Shown: positions 35,804 to 46,192, counted from the first letter of the stretch. The stretch is 64,000 nt of DNA from Terrimonas ginsenosidimutans (GCF_022012415.1 NZ_JAKLTR010000003.1:1-64000), one strand, 5' to 3'. The notes: generated by a model not told the origin, from the sequence alone. Numbers and translations are program-made.

Positions 35804-38800
35804 ATGAAGCGAACTCTCAAAAAGGTATTAATCAAAACGGTAAAGATCATCGGGATCTCTGTCGTTTCTCTGATCGCCATTCTTTTTCTTCTTCCTTATA
35901 TCTTACCGAATACGATCTCGGATAAAGTGAAGCAACTGGTGAACCGTTCTATTAACGGCGAAGTGAATTTCTCCAAAGCAAGGCTTACTTTCTTTAATCA
36001 CTTCCCTGCTTTAACAATGACATTGCAGGATTTTTCGTTGAAAGGATCGGCGCCCTTCCAACGGGACACATTGCTGGCCGCAAATGAAGTAGCATTTGGT
36101 ATCAATATTTTTTCGTTGATAAAAGGAGATATTGAAGTTGACCAGTTTTTTATTACCGAAGGGGATATCAATGTGAAGGTTAATGAAAAAGGAGAGGCAA
36201 ACTATAATGTATACCAGTCTTCTCCCTCGTCAGATACCAACAGCAATTCCGGAGGTGATACTACTGCAGCGCTGAAGATCGAAAAGATAGTGATAGAGAA
36301 AACAGATCTTCATTATGATGATCTTTCCTCGGCTATTCTGATCAATGCACAGGGACTTGATTATACAGGTCGCGGGGATCTCAGTAAGGCCATATTTGAT
36401 CTGAAAAGTCACCTGACAGTTAAGAAGTTTGATCTCTACTATGACCGGTATCCATACATCATGCAGAAAAAGATCGATGCTGACCTGCTGACAAGTATAA
36501 ATACAAATTCCCTTGCGCTTCGCTTTCCCCAAAATACACTTCATATCAACCGGCTTCCAATGGATTTTAAAGGCAGCTTTGATTTCGTGGAAGGAGGATA
36601 TGATATGAATTTCCAGATAAGCAGCGCGGCAGCGGATCTGGATGATGTGATGACTGCTTTACCTCCGCAATACCAGGGATGGCTTGAAAAAACAACTATT
36701 AAAGGCAAAACCGATTTTAAAGCTGCCCTCGTTGGAAAGTATATGGCGGCTTCAGAAACAATGCCAGATTTCTCTCTTGATTTGCAAGTGCGCAAAGGGT
36801 CGATCGCGTATGAGAAAGCACCGGTAGCGTTGAACAATCTTTACCTGGATATGGATTACAAGCTACCCGGGTTTGATGTGGAGAAACAGTATTTAAAATT
36901 GGATTCAGCATTCTTTAATATCGGGAAGGATCATTTCAGTACGGCAGTTGAGCTCAAAGGTCTTAGCTCACCACAGATAAAAGCAAGAGCAAACAGCTCA
37001 CTGGATCTGGCCAGCCTTGATCAGGCGCTTGGTCTTGCAGATTACGATCTGAAGGGAAAGCTTACACTGAATTTTGCTGCCAATGGCCAATATGCGACGG
37101 GGCAGAATCCTGCAAGGCGACGTAAAGATATTGTCATTACCAGTATTCCGTCCTTTACGTTGAATGCTGCACTGGAAAATGGTTATGTCCATTATACTCC
37201 GCTGCCAAAACCGGTGGAAAAGCTTGCATTTAACATGAAAATGGCCTGCCCCGATAATGACTATCATCATACAAACATCTCAATAGAAAATATTGATGTG
37301 AAAATGATGAACAACTTTATCAATGGATTTTTTAAGATCGGGAATGCGGCTGATTTTCCCGTTGATGCGGCATTGAAAGCATCGATAAGTCTTCCCGATA
37401 TTGCTCAGTTCTATCCTCTTGACAGCATGGAGCTGAATGGAAAACTGGCAGTCGATCTGAGATCAAACGGGCAATACATCTCTGCTAAAAAGATATTTCC
37501 GAAAACTGAAGCTGTCTTCAAGCTTCAGGGAGCATCAATAAAAACAAAGTACTACCCGGCGCCAATTGAGAATATTCAGGTTGATGCGACTGTTGCAAAC
37601 AAGCAAGGCACCTTCCGTGACCTTGCTGTGGAGATACAGCCAATATCATTTGACTTTGAAGGTAAACCATTCATGATCAAAGCTGATTTAAGGAACCTGG
37701 AGGATATACAGTATGATATTTTATCAAAGGGTGAAGTTGATCTTGGAAGGATCTATAAAGTGTTTGCCCGGCAGGGCCTGGATGTGACAGGTACTATTAC
37801 AACAGACCTATCTCTTAAAGGCAGTGAGGCCGATGCGGTAGCGAAGAGATTTGCAAAGCTGCGGAACAGTGGAACCCTGAAAGTAAACGATCTTGTTGTT
37901 ACAACAGAGATATATCCACTTCCCTTCTTTATCGATAAAGGCTGGTTCCGTTTTCATCAGGACCTGATGAAGTTTGAGCAGTTCAATGCGCGGTACGGAA
38001 GCTCCGTTATTTCTTTGAATGGGGCGTTATCAAATTTGTTCCGTTACATGGCAGGCCATGGTTCTTTGCAAGGCAAGTTTGATCTGCGTTCAGACAGGAT
38101 ATCGATGGATGAATGGATGGCGTTCAATCTGCCTGCGGAAACTGCTTCTTCCAGCCCGGTACCGGCTACTGGTGGTGTCATCCTCCTTCCTCCGGATCTG
38201 GATATGCAATTAACGGCCAACGTGAAAACCATCGACTATAATAAACTTCGTCTGACAGATGTAAAAGGAGATGTTCAGTTGCAGAATGGTGAATTGAAAT
38301 TGCAGCAGACCGGCTTTACCATGGCTGGCGCTACTACTACAATGGATGCCACCTATAAAAGTCTCTCGCCGGAAAAGGCATTTTTTACTTATCATATCAC
38401 CGCGAAAGATTTTGATGTAAAAAAAATGTACAACGAAGTGGAACTGTTCCGGGAACTCGCGCCGGCTGCTGGCAAAGCAGAAGGAGTGATCTCGCTTGAG
38501 TACAGCCTGGAAGGGAAGCTTGATAAGGACATGTATCCGATCATGCCCTCATTGAAAGGCGAAGGCGTGTTATCCATTAAGAAAGTTAAGATGAAGGGAT
38601 TCAGGTTGTTTTCAGCAATGGGTAAGTCGACCGGCAAAGATGGCTTGAAAGACCCCGATCTGAGTAAGATCAATTTCAAAACCAAGATCCAGAACAATGT
38701 AGTAACGTTGGAGAAGACAAAGATTAAAGTAGCTGGTTTCCGGCTCAGGATGCAGGGGCAAACAAGTCTCGATGGTAAGTTGAAGTTAAAGATCAGGCTG

Positions 38801-38941
38801 GGATTGCCGCCATTGGGTATAATTGGCATACCGATGAATATAACGGGGACAGGTGATAACCCGAAAGTGCGGTTAGGCAAAGGGGATGAATTGCCATTGG
38901 AGGAGCAGGAGGAGGAGAAAGAGGAACAGGAGCAGGAGTGA
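35804..38941 (+). CDS. Large AsmA-family protein
   Basis: This 1045-residue protein has an N-terminal membrane helix (about 14-36) followed by the AsmA-type start (FNHFPALTMTLQDFSLKG). Long beta-rich repeats run to an AsmA C-terminal block (about 900-1025, FRLRMQGQTSLDGKLKLKIR, then PPLGIIGIPMNITGTGDNPKV). The last 17 residues are almost all Glu and Gln. AsmA-like proteins are thought to form hydrophobic grooves that carry phospholipid between the inner and outer membranes. It stands alone between a spacer hairpin and a terminator. Confidence 0.88.
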   Translation: MKRTLKKVLIKTVKIIGISVVSLIAILFLLPYILPNTISDKVKQLVNRSINGEVNFSKARLTFFNHFPALTMTLQDFSLKGSAPFQRDTLLAANEVAFGINIFSLIKGDIEVDQFFITEGDINVKVNEKGEANYNVYQSSPSSDTNSNSGGDTTAALKIEKIVIEKTDLHYDDLSSAILINAQGLDYTGRGDLSKAIFDLKSHLTVKKFDLYYDRYPYIMQKKIDADLLTSINTNSLALRFPQNTLHINRLPMDFKGSFDFVEGGYDMNFQISSAAADLDDVMTALPPQYQGWLEKTTIKGKTDFKAALVGKYMAASETMPDFSLDLQVRKGSIAYEKAPVALNNLYLDMDYKLPGFDVEKQYLKLDSAFFNIGKDHFSTAVELKGLSSPQIKARANSSLDLASLDQALGLADYDLKGKLTLNFAANGQYATGQNPARRRKDIVITSIPSFTLNAALENGYVHYTPLPKPVEKLAFNMKMACPDNDYHHTNISIENIDVKMMNNFINGFFKIGNAADFPVDAALKASISLPDIAQFYPLDSMELNGKLAVDLRSNGQYISAKKIFPKTEAVFKLQGASIKTKYYPAPIENIQVDATVANKQGTFRDLAVEIQPISFDFEGKPFMIKADLRNLEDIQYDILSKGEVDLGRIYKVFARQGLDVTGTITTDLSLKGSEADAVAKRFAKLRNSGTLKVNDLVVTTEIYPLPFFIDKGWFRFHQDLMKFEQFNARYGSSVISLNGALSNLFRYMAGHGSLQGKFDLRSDRISMDEWMAFNLPAETASSSPVPATGGVILLPPDLDMQLTANVKTIDYNKLRLTDVKGDVQLQNGELKLQQTGFTMAGATTTMDATYKSLSPEKAFFTYHITAKDFDVKKMYNEVELFRELAPAAGKAEGVISLEYSLEGKLDKDMYPIMPSLKGEGVLSIKKVKMKGFRLFSAMGKSTGKDGLKDPDLSKINFKTKIQNNVVTLEKTKIKVAGFRLRMQGQTSLDGKLKLKIRLGLPPLGIIGIPMNITGTGDNPKVRLGKGDELPLEEQEEEKEEQEQE

Positions 38942-38978
38942 CGGAGCACATTAATTTCAAGTGGATTTATAAGGAGGT

Positions 38979-39004
38979 ATCGCAGCAATTGCTGCGATAT
39001 TTTG
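38979..39004 (+). terminator. Terminator after the AsmA gene
   Basis: A perfect 20-nt palindrome (38979-38998, arm ATCGCAGCAA) is followed by ATTTTG and a T-run. Confidence 0.8.
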
Positions 39005-39399
39005 TTTTAGGATAATGTGCTCGTACCGTCCTGATGTTTTCCTCACTTATTCTACGTTTTTTTCGCAGAAGGTTTTGTGATTTTCACCTTGTGTTTTTTT
39101 GCGCAGCGATGATATTTGCATGGATGGTTCTGCCGTGCACGGGAGAATTAAGTTGATGATTGTAGCCTAGCCGTGAGGGAGATGCCAGAGATGTTGAGAA
39201 GCTTTGGTTACGGGCAGATTATTGCCTCAACTCATTCCTTTTCCTTTAGGATCCTGGTGGTGGTGGCGGGGGAGGGCCCAAGGGGGATGGTGGGTGGAGG
39301 AGGGAGCGTAACTCGTCATTCCCGCGTTCATCAGCCCGCCCAGGCGCCAAATCGAATTCCCCCTCCAGTTAACGAAGAACTCCCTCCCGCGAACCGCCC
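39005..39399. other. Spacer with G-quadruplex-type sequence, no gene seen
   Basis: No supported gene is seen. At 39268-39304 the plus strand has G-runs of 5, 3, 5, 3 and 3 with loops of 1, 5, 5 and 7 nt, which meets the canonical quadruplex rule. It lies downstream of the LytTR gene, so it may sit in that gene's 3' region. Confidence 0.6.
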
Positions 39400-40092
39400 T
39401 TACTTTACTCCAAGCCTGGTCCAAAATGCCTCCACGTAAGTCTCCCCAACCGGCAGATAAGTTTCGCCAATCACCGCACGCTTTCTTTCCACCGATCCGA
39501 TCTTATCCACTGAAATAATATACGACTTATGGATCCGCATAAACTTTCCTCCGTCAAGCGTTTCTTCGAAACTTCGTAAACTCTGCAACGTTAAGATCTT
39601 TCCCGTAGTTGTGTGGATCGCCACGTAATCACGCAAACTCTCCAGATATAAGATATCCTTCAATTCGATCTTGACCATTTTATATTCCGACTTCACGAAT
39701 ATGTAATCCATCCTCACAGTTTCAACCGCAGGTTTAGTAAGGCTCAGCCTCTCCCTCGCACGCTGTACTGCTGTCATAAAACGCTCCAAAGAAAAAGGTT
39801 TCAGAAGATAGTCTACAACATCATGATCAAACGCCTGCAAGGCATATTCTTCGTAAGCCGTGGTCAGTATCACTTTGCTCTTTCCATTCAGTACCTTCAT
39901 GAACTGGATACCTGTAAGCTCCGGCATTTGTATGTCCAGGAAGATAAGATCAGCCTCTCCTGCCTGCGCAAGTTTCAGGCCCTCAAATACATCACTTCCT
40001 GCCATTACAACCTCGACGTCCGGGACCTTGGAGGCATAATCCTTCAGTAGTTTTACCGCCAGCGGCTCGTCGTCAATGATCAGGCATTTCAT
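39400..40092 (-). CDS. LytTR-family response regulator
   Basis: This 230-residue protein has a receiver domain (about 1-120; acidic pocket CLIIDDEPLA, phosphoacceptor D53 in IFLDIQMP, LTTAYEEYA, Lys in DYLLKPF). Its LytTR DNA-binding domain (about 130-230) reads MDYIFVKSEYKMVKIELKDILYLESLRDY and MRIHKSYIISVDKI. LytTR proteins bind two direct repeats about two helical turns apart. It follows its kinase after 9 nt on the same strand. Confidence 0.94.
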   Translation of the reverse strand: MKCLIIDDEPLAVKLLKDYASKVPDVEVVMAGSDVFEGLKLAQAGEADLIFLDIQMPELTGIQFMKVLNGKSKVILTTAYEEYALQAFDHDVVDYLLKPFSLERFMTAVQRARERLSLTKPAVETVRMDYIFVKSEYKMVKIELKDILYLESLRDYVAIHTTTGKILTLQSLRSFEETLDGGKFMRIHKSYIISVDKIGSVERKRAVIGETYLPVGETYVEAFWTRLGVK

Positions 40093-40101
40093 ACATTAAA
40101 G

Positions 40102-41118
40102 TTAGAAGTTTAACACGAGGCGTGCTGTATAAAAACTGTCTTCAGTTTCGTATGTCAATATATGTTTTTCCGGATAAAGTAATTCAAGTCTGCGTTTCAC
40201 ATTGTCCATTCCAATGCCGCCCGATTCATCCTTATTCCTGTTGCTGACTTTATTGCTGATCTCAAAGTCCATTTTTGCCGATGATACATCCAGGCGGATA
40301 TGCAGCGAATCATTTCTGAAATCGCCATGCTTAAAAGCATTTTCTATAAAAGGGATCAACAGGTAAGGAGGGATCAATTGTTTATCTGTATCGCCCGTTA
40401 CAGTAATATCCAGTTGCAGATCATGATCAAAACGCAACTTCTGCAGAGTAATAAAATTTTCAATATAACTCCATTCCCTTCTGACCGAAACAAGCTCTTT
40501 TTTTTCATACAGAATGTATCGCATCAGCTCGGATAATTGGAGCATCGCACCTGGCGCTTTTGGCGATTGCTCATAAACAAGCGAATAAATGTTATTGAGT
40601 GTGTTGAAAAGAAAATGAGGGTTTACCTGCGACCGTAAAAAAAGCAATTCCGCTTCTCTGTTCTGCTGAAGCAATTCTGCCTGCCTTCGTTGATTGCTTA
40701 CCTGGTTGTCAAGGAGAAAAGCAGAGATGCCAACGCCAATACAAACAGCTCCGAAGTAAATATTATCCAGTACATATCTCCATACCCCATATTTTTCCGG
40801 GTAGTTCCGGAGGCCATCCAGTACCAGCGGATAGATGACCTCTTCTATGGTATAACGTAACAGAGTGAATACAAAGATCATGAGCAGCGAAGCGACACAG
40901 AATAACACGTATTTCTTTTTCGCAAAAAAACGTGTGCCTATCCAATGCATCAGTGCCAGCGTGATGGCCGAATAGATCAATTGCGAGAAATGAAACGGAG
41001 AAAAAACTGACCTTACCGTGATCGGATCGCCATCTCTGAGCGATACAGTAAGATCGAGCCCCCAGATCAGCACAACCAGGATAAAGGCATACAGGATGAG
41101 TCGTTGCTTTTTTGTCAT
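40102..41118 (-). CDS. LytS/YehU-type sensor histidine kinase
   Basis: This 338-residue kinase has four hydrophobic N-terminal segments (about 7-25, 45-62, 68-90, 118-137). The His_kinase domain has NPHFLFNTLNNIYSL (H168), followed by an HATPase domain (LIPFIENAFKHG as N box, GGIGMDNVKRRL as G box). There is no separate periplasmic sensor, so sensing is probably by the membrane helices. It forms an operon with the LytTR regulator. The ATG at 41118 is 38 nt from a set of perfect 12-bp repeats. Confidence 0.93.
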   Translation of the reverse strand: MTKKQRLILYAFILVVLIWGLDLTVSLRDGDPITVRSVFSPFHFSQLIYSAITLALMHWIGTRFFAKKKYVLFCVASLLMIFVFTLLRYTIEEVIYPLVLDGLRNYPEKYGVWRYVLDNIYFGAVCIGVGISAFLLDNQVSNQRRQAELLQQNREAELLFLRSQVNPHFLFNTLNNIYSLVYEQSPKAPGAMLQLSELMRYILYEKKELVSVRREWSYIENFITLQKLRFDHDLQLDITVTGDTDKQLIPPYLLIPFIENAFKHGDFRNDSLHIRLDVSSAKMDFEISNKVSNRNKDESGGIGMDNVKRRLELLYPEKHILTYETEDSFYTARLVLNF

Positions 41119-41155
41119 ATCACAAAATAACTATGCTGCACCAGGATTTTCCGGC

Positions 41156-41226
41156 TTTGTCTGCCAATACCATTTTTTTGTCTGCCAACCTGCAGCCTCT
41201 TTATAAGCCTATGGTTGGCAGACAAA
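41156..41226. promoter_or_regulatory. Three perfect 12-bp repeats TTTGTCTGCCAA, candidate LytTR sites
   Basis: Direct copies lie at 41156-41167 and 41177-41188 (21 bp start to start), and an inverted copy at 41215-41226. The second and third extend to a 14-bp inverted repeat. They sit between the divergent kinase and DUF5694 genes. A 21-bp direct-repeat spacing is what LytTR regulators such as AgrA recognise. Confidence 0.6.
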
Positions 41227-41296
41227 TTCCAACCTCACGCAGATTGCAGTTTAGCGGGTGGTCGCAAAAAGCAAATTTTGGTAAAAATTACGAATT

Positions 41297-42178
41297 ATGA
41301 AACAGATCTTGTTGATCGCTACCCTATTGATGATATTGTTAAATGCTACCTATGCACAGAAAATCGACTGGAAGAAAATGAAAGGACTGGATCCTGATCT
41401 TATTCTTCACGAAGGTGATCGCAAACCGACGGAAGTTTTATTACTTGGCACTTACCATTTTGACTACCCAAATCTCGATGTACATGTTACAGACTCTTCA
41501 CTCCAGGTAGATATCCTGTCTGCCAGAAAGCAGAAAGAAGTAAAGGAATTGGTATCCGTGATCGAACGATTTAAACCCACGCGAATTTATATTGAAGCAA
41601 CAAGGCAGTCTTTTCATGATTCCTTATATAACGAATACTTACAGGACCGGTTTACCCTCGGCAGAAACGAGATCTATCAGTTGGCATACAGGGTTGGAAA
41701 AGATATGAAGATCAATAAAGTTCATGCAGTGGATGCAAGTAGTTTTATTGGTGAGAACGCCAAAAAATATACCTGGATAGATAGTATGGATAGAAATATG
41801 GTGCTGGTTGATTCTGTGAGAGACAAGTACTGGAACCGTCTTTACAGTAAATTCTATACGATCAGTGACACATTGGAAAAGAATCTGACATTGTTGGAGA
41901 ACTTCATTCTGATGGCCGAGCCACAAGTACTGAAGCGTATGCAGGGAAATTATTTTACTGGCGGCTTTAATACGCAGGGCAACGAAGGTCCCGATTTTAT
42001 TTCGATGTGGTGGTTCAGCCGCAACCTGCGGATCTTTAACAATATTCTTAAAACAAAACCGGCATCGGAAGACAGGATACTTGTGTTGTTTGGAAATGGA
42101 CACATGCCGACTCTGAAACATTGTTTTGAATCGAGTCCGGAATTCAAGGTTGTTGAATTGAAATCTTTGCTGAAGTGA
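41297..42178 (+). CDS. Exported DUF5694-family protein
   Basis: This 293-residue protein has a signal peptide (cleaved after NATYAQ). The start of the mature domain, EVLLLGTYHFDYPNLDV, matches DUF5694, a TraB/ChaN-like group with conserved His and Glu (YIEATRQ; LFGNGHMPTLKHCFE near the C terminus). The function is unknown; related folds bind metal or cleave peptides. It is divergent from the LytS/LytTR operon across the 12-bp repeats, so it may be a target of that system. Confidence 0.7.
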   Translation: MKQILLIATLLMILLNATYAQKIDWKKMKGLDPDLILHEGDRKPTEVLLLGTYHFDYPNLDVHVTDSSLQVDILSARKQKEVKELVSVIERFKPTRIYIEATRQSFHDSLYNEYLQDRFTLGRNEIYQLAYRVGKDMKINKVHAVDASSFIGENAKKYTWIDSMDRNMVLVDSVRDKYWNRLYSKFYTISDTLEKNLTLLENFILMAEPQVLKRMQGNYFTGGFNTQGNEGPDFISMWWFSRNLRIFNNILKTKPASEDRILVLFGNGHMPTLKHCFESSPEFKVVELKSLLK

Positions 42179-42179
42179 G

Positions 42180-42291
42180 ATAACACGGATTGCATAACGC
42201 AGATTCTACGATTTGACGGTTAAATGAAAGAGGCTGCACTAATGCAGCCTCTTTCATTTAACCGTCAAATAATTCGCGAAATCCGTGTTAT
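42180..42291. terminator. Nested inverted repeat between DUF5694 and metH genes
   Basis: The inner stem has perfect 28-bp arms (42211-42238 and 42243-42270, loop CTAA). An outer stem pairs 42180-42190 with 42281-42291. It lies between converging genes and should terminate both. Outer parts carry 10-nt words (ACACGGATT, AATTCGCG type). Confidence 0.85.
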
Positions 42292-42306
42292 GAAATTCGC
42301 GTAATT

Positions 42307-45003
42307 CTATTCAAGGATGGGCCTCAACCAGCGCTGCATATCTTCTGTCGGCATTTCTTTACGGGTCACATAATCTGTGAACTGATCCTGCTGGATCTTA
42401 CCCACGCCGAAATACTGGCTTTGCGGATGACTGAAATACCATCCGCAAACAGATGATGCAGGGTACATCGCGAGTGATTCAGTAAGATGTATACCGGTCA
42501 CCTCTTCGCCACCAAGCAGATCAAACAGCTTGTATTTTTCGGTATGATCGGGGCACGCAGGATAGCCTGGCGCCGGACGTATACCCACATATTCTTCTTT
42601 GATCAGTTGATCGTTGCTAAGCGTTTCATTCTTCACGTATCCCCAGAATTCTTTCCTTGTGCGCCCATGCAAACATTCTGCGAACGCTTCTGCAAATCGA
42701 TCCGCCAGCGCCTGCAGCATGATCTTGTTATAGTCGTCCAACTCTTTTTCGAAACGTTTGATATGTGTTTCAATTCCTTTGATCGTTACAGAGAAAGATC
42801 CGATATGATCCGGTGTAGGATGATCGATCTCCGCGGGACGGATAAAGTCGGCAAGGCTCAGGTTTGGCTGGCCGGGAGCTTTCTTGATCTGCTGACGAAG
42901 AAATTGAAGATTGACATTGTTCTCGCCGTTCTTTACTTCAACTGTATCGGGCGCGGTTTTTTTCGCTTCCCAGAAGCCTATCACACCTTGTGCTGACAAC
43001 CATTTTTCATTAACGATCTTATCCAGCAGATCGTTGGCATCCTTATAAAGTTTTGTTGCCTCTTCTCCTACTTTTTTATCTGTCAAAATATCCGGGAAAC
43101 TTCCGTGAAGTTCCCAGGAAATAAAGAATGGTTTCCAGTCGATATAACTTCTCAGCTCAGCGAGATCATAATCTTCAAACACTTTCCTGCCGATGAATTG
43201 AGGGGTGGTGGGCGTGAAATTATCCCAGTCAATCTTTACACAGTTAGCCTGCGCATCACTGAAAGCGAGATAGTCTTTCACTACTTTTTTATTCTCGAAG
43301 TCTGTTTTCAGTTTGATATATTCCTGCTTTGTTTTGTCCAGGAAATTTGATTTCTGCTCAGACAAAAGAGATCCGGCAACTGTTACGCTACGGCTTGCGT
43401 CAAGAACGTGAACAACGCCATTGTCATACTGTGGCGCAATCTTCACAGCAGTGTGCATACGTGAAGTGGTTGCACCGCCGATCAGCAAGGGCTGCTGCAT
43501 ACCGCGACGTTTCATTTCGTGCGCTACGTTCACCATTTCATCAAGAGAGGGTGTGATCAATCCGCTGAGGCCAATGATATCCGCTTTTTCTTTTTCTGCA
43601 GTGTCAAGTATTTTGTCAGTTGGCACCATTACACCCATGTCAACGATATCGTATCCATTACAACCAAGTACTACGCCAACGATATTCTTGCCGATATCAT
43701 GCACGTCGCCTTTTACCGTTGCAAGCAATATCTTTTTTACGTTACCATTTAAGGCGTTTGGGTTGTTCTTTTTCTCTTCTTCGATGAATGGTGTGAGCCA
43801 TGCAACTGATTTCTTCATTACGCGTGCGCTCTTAACAACCTGTGGGAGAAACATTTTCCCGGCACCGAACAGATCTCCCACAACACCCATTCCATCCATC
43901 AGGGGCCCTTCGATCACTTCAAGTGGTCTTGGATATTTTTGCCTGGCTTCTTCCGTATCATGATCAATATAATCGGTAATGCCATTAACGAGTGCATGTT
44001 TCAGTCTTTCTTCTACAGAGGCTGTTCTCCACGCCTCATTTTTAACTTCTACTTTTCCTTTTGCTTTTACGGTTTCAGCAAAAGAGATCAATTTTTCCGT
44101 CGCCTCATTATTTTCATTATTCCGGTTCAGGATCACGTCTTCGCAAAGTTCGCGGAGCTGTGGTTCGATCTCATCATATACTACCATCTGTCCCGCGTTC
44201 ACAATACCCATATTCATTCCCACTTTGATCGTGTGGTAAAGAAATACAGAGTGCATTGCTTCGCGAACCGGTTCGTTGCCACGGAAAGAGAAAGAGAGGT
44301 TACTTACACCTCCGCTGATGCTAGTAAGTGGCATCAGTTCCTTTATTCGTCTTGTGGCATTGATAAAGTCAACACCATAGTTATTATGTTCTTCCAAACC
44401 TGTTGCAACTGCGAAGATATTCGGATCAAATATGATATCCTGTGGCTCAATCCCAACCTGTTCGGTGAGTATTTTATAAGCACGATGACAGATTTCGACT
44501 TTTCGGTCTTCTGTGTCAGCCTGACCAACTTCATCAAATGCCATTACGACAACCGCCGCTCCATAGCTTTGGCAGATCGTTGCCTGTTCGATGAATTTCG
44601 CTTCTCCCTCTTTCATTGAGATGGAGTTAACGATGCACTTTCCCTGTACGCATTTCAGCCCGGCTTCGATGATCTCAAACTTCGAGCTGTCTACCATGAT
44701 GGGAACCTTTGCGATATCGGGTTCACTTTGGATCAGGTTGATAAAGTTTGTCATGGCAGGAACCCCATCAAGCAGGGCATCATCCATGTTGATATCGATG
44801 ACCTGGGCGCCGCTTTCAACCTGTTGGCGTGCGACGGCCAGTGCCTCTTCAAATTTGTTTTCGCGTATCAGGCGGGCGAATTTCTTCGAGCCTGTTACGT
44901 TTGTCCGTTCACCGATATTGATGAAGTTCGTTTCCGGACGGATGATAAGGGGCTCGAGGCCCGATAAACGTAGATAAGGTTTTATATGAATCTGGTCTGA
45001 CAT
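42307..45003 (-). CDS. metH: Methionine synthase, cobalamin-dependent, C-terminal subunit
   Basis: This 898-residue protein carries the last four MetH modules. The methyltetrahydrofolate-binding domain is at about 15-290 ([31 protein letters not shown]). The cobalamin cap is at about 320-410. The B12 domain has [11 protein letters not shown] (ligand His435) and [14 protein letters not shown]. The reactivation domain at about 600-898 reads [20 protein letters not shown] and [20 protein letters not shown]. It is meant to work with the homocysteine domain encoded 56 nt upstream. The ATG at 45003 is chosen over the in-frame TTG at 45018. Confidence 0.95.
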   Translation of the reverse strand: MSDQIHIKPYLRLSGLEPLIIRPETNFINIGERTNVTGSKKFARLIRENKFEEALAVARQQVESGAQVIDINMDDALLDGVPAMTNFINLIQSEPDIAKVPIMVDSSKFEIIEAGLKCVQGKCIVNSISMKEGEAKFIEQATICQSYGAAVVVMAFDEVGQADTEDRKVEICHRAYKILTEQVGIEPQDIIFDPNIFAVATGLEEHNNYGVDFINATRRIKELMPLTSISGGVSNLSFSFRGNEPVREAMHSVFLYHTIKVGMNMGIVNAGQMVVYDEIEPQLRELCEDVILNRNNENNEATEKLISFAETVKAKGKVEVKNEAWRTASVEERLKHALVNGITDYIDHDTEEARQKYPRPLEVIEGPLMDGMGVVGDLFGAGKMFLPQVVKSARVMKKSVAWLTPFIEEEKKNNPNALNGNVKKILLATVKGDVHDIGKNIVGVVLGCNGYDIVDMGVMVPTDKILDTAEKEKADIIGLSGLITPSLDEMVNVAHEMKRRGMQQPLLIGGATTSRMHTAVKIAPQYDNGVVHVLDASRSVTVAGSLLSEQKSNFLDKTKQEYIKLKTDFENKKVVKDYLAFSDAQANCVKIDWDNFTPTTPQFIGRKVFEDYDLAELRSYIDWKPFFISWELHGSFPDILTDKKVGEEATKLYKDANDLLDKIVNEKWLSAQGVIGFWEAKKTAPDTVEVKNGENNVNLQFLRQQIKKAPGQPNLSLADFIRPAEIDHPTPDHIGSFSVTIKGIETHIKRFEKELDDYNKIMLQALADRFAEAFAECLHGRTRKEFWGYVKNETLSNDQLIKEEYVGIRPAPGYPACPDHTEKYKLFDLLGGEEVTGIHLTESLAMYPASSVCGWYFSHPQSQYFGVGKIQQDQFTDYVTRKEMPTEDMQRWLRPILE

Positions 45004-45013
45004 GCTGTTTGAA

Positions 45014-45041
45014 GTCAAAAGTTAAAAGTAAAGAGTAAAAA
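45014..45041. repeat. Four 7-nt words between the two metH genes
   Basis: Exactly in register: GTCAAAA, GTTAAAA, GTAAAGA, GTAAAAA. It occupies half of the 56-nt gap between the two metH ORFs. Confidence 0.7.
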
Positions 45042-45059
45042 CATCCGGGATATTAATGA

Positions 45060-46055
45060 CTAAAGGGACGTTTCGAGCACGGGTAATTTTCTTGGCTGAA
45101 TAGTCTTTACATGCTCCGCAATGTGACGGATATGGTCTGGTGTCGTCCCACAGCAACCGCCGACAATATTCACATATCCTTCCTTTGCCCATTCTTCAAG
45201 GAAGTGCCCGGTATCTGCGGGATCTTCATCGTATTCACCCATTGCGTTCGGCAAACCGGCATTCGGGTATGCAGAGGTGTAGCAGGAAGCGATCTGAGAA
45301 AGCTCTGTTATATGCGGGCGCATTTCCTTTGCACCCAGCGCGCAGTTCAGTCCGATGCTCAACGGTTTTGCGTGGGCAACAGATGTATAAAAAGCCTCCA
45401 GCGTCTGACCGCTCAAGGTTCTGCCCGATGCGTCTGTAATGGTTCCGCTGATCATAACCGGCAGGGATGGAGTGTTGGTATCCCTGAAGAATTTCTTGAT
45501 AGCGAAGATGGCTCCCTTCGCGTTCAGTGTATCGAAGATCGTTTCTACCAACAGGATATCGACTCCGCCATCAACCAGGCCCTTTACCTGTTCGTAATAA
45601 GCATCCACTACCTCATCGAAAGTAACAGCACGGAATCCTGGGTTGTTAACGTCTGGGGAGAGCGACAGTGTTTTATTCAACGGGCCGATAGCACCGGCTA
45701 CCCAGGCCGTTTTGCCGGACTGGCGCACAGCTTCGCGGGCACATTTAGCAGCTTCGACGTTCAGCTCATAAGCCAAACTCTGCATTTCGTAATCCGCCAT
45801 AGCTATGAAAGTGCTGCTGAATGTATTGGTTTCAATAATATCAGCGCCGGCATCAAGGTATTGTTTATGTATTTCTGTGATGATTTCCGGGCGGGTGATG
45901 CAAAGAAGGTCATTATTGCCTTTCAGATCGAGGTGCCAGTCTTTGAACCGTTCTCCGCGATAATCCTCTTCAGTCAGCTTATACCGCTGGATCATTGTTC
46001 CCATTGCGCCATCGATAATGAGGATCCTTTTTTCAAGTTCTTGCCGAATATCCAT
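45060..46055 (-). CDS. metH: Methionine synthase, homocysteine methyltransferase subunit
   Basis: This 331-residue protein corresponds to the first MetH module. Motifs: [28 protein letters not shown], and the zinc-binding cysteines in GLNCALGA and [11 protein letters not shown]. It binds zinc and homocysteine, and the methyl group comes from cobalamin on the second protein. Splitting here separates intact domains, so this is a two-subunit enzyme and not a broken gene. The ATG at 46055 fits the family start. The leader upstream is about 170 nt and folds well. Confidence 0.95.
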   Translation of the reverse strand: MDIRQELEKRILIIDGAMGTMIQRYKLTEEDYRGERFKDWHLDLKGNNDLLCITRPEIITEIHKQYLDAGADIIETNTFSSTFIAMADYEMQSLAYELNVEAAKCAREAVRQSGKTAWVAGAIGPLNKTLSLSPDVNNPGFRAVTFDEVVDAYYEQVKGLVDGGVDILLVETIFDTLNAKGAIFAIKKFFRDTNTPSLPVMISGTITDASGRTLSGQTLEAFYTSVAHAKPLSIGLNCALGAKEMRPHITELSQIASCYTSAYPNAGLPNAMGEYDEDPADTGHFLEEWAKEGYVNIVGGCCGTTPDHIRHIAEHVKTIQPRKLPVLETSL

Positions 46056-46077
46056 AGTCGTTTCGTTTAATATGAAG

Positions 46078-46192
46078 CCAGTGCAGGGCACAGCGAATGA
46101 ATTAAGCTTTTCACTGGCAGATCATTAACTGACTCATAAACGTTGGGAAACTAACTATATGCGGGAGTTTCTTGGCGTTTATTAGTTCAGTT
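46078..46192 (-). promoter_or_regulatory. Structured 5' leader of the metH operon, candidate RNA element
   Basis: In the minus-strand transcript, ATAACG-type arms pair (46127-46142 with about 46176-46192, one bulge and one mismatch). They enclose a symmetric CCAA/CCAA internal loop and a second stem GAAACT/AGTTTC with a 13-nt loop. Nearer the start codon CCAGTG (46117-46112) pairs with CACTGG (46083-46078). I cannot match it to a known SAM or cobalamin riboswitch. Regulation is inference. Confidence 0.45.

Noticed and set aside
38392-38988. Minus-strand open frame (198 codons) opposite the AsmA C terminus
   Set aside because: Antisense shadow; the serine-rich product mirrors the Glu-rich AsmA tail.
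39173-39439. Plus-strand open frame over the G-rich spacer
   Set aside because: It is Gly/Pro/Arg composition from G-runs, overlaps the LytTR gene end, and has no plausible start context.
45004-45059. metH as a pseudogene split by a stop
   Set aside because: The break lies between complete domains, each ORF has its own good start, and no homologous text is lost in the gap.
43421-45070. Large plus-strand open frames opposite metH
   Set aside because: They lie antisense to clear MetH domains and show no motifs.
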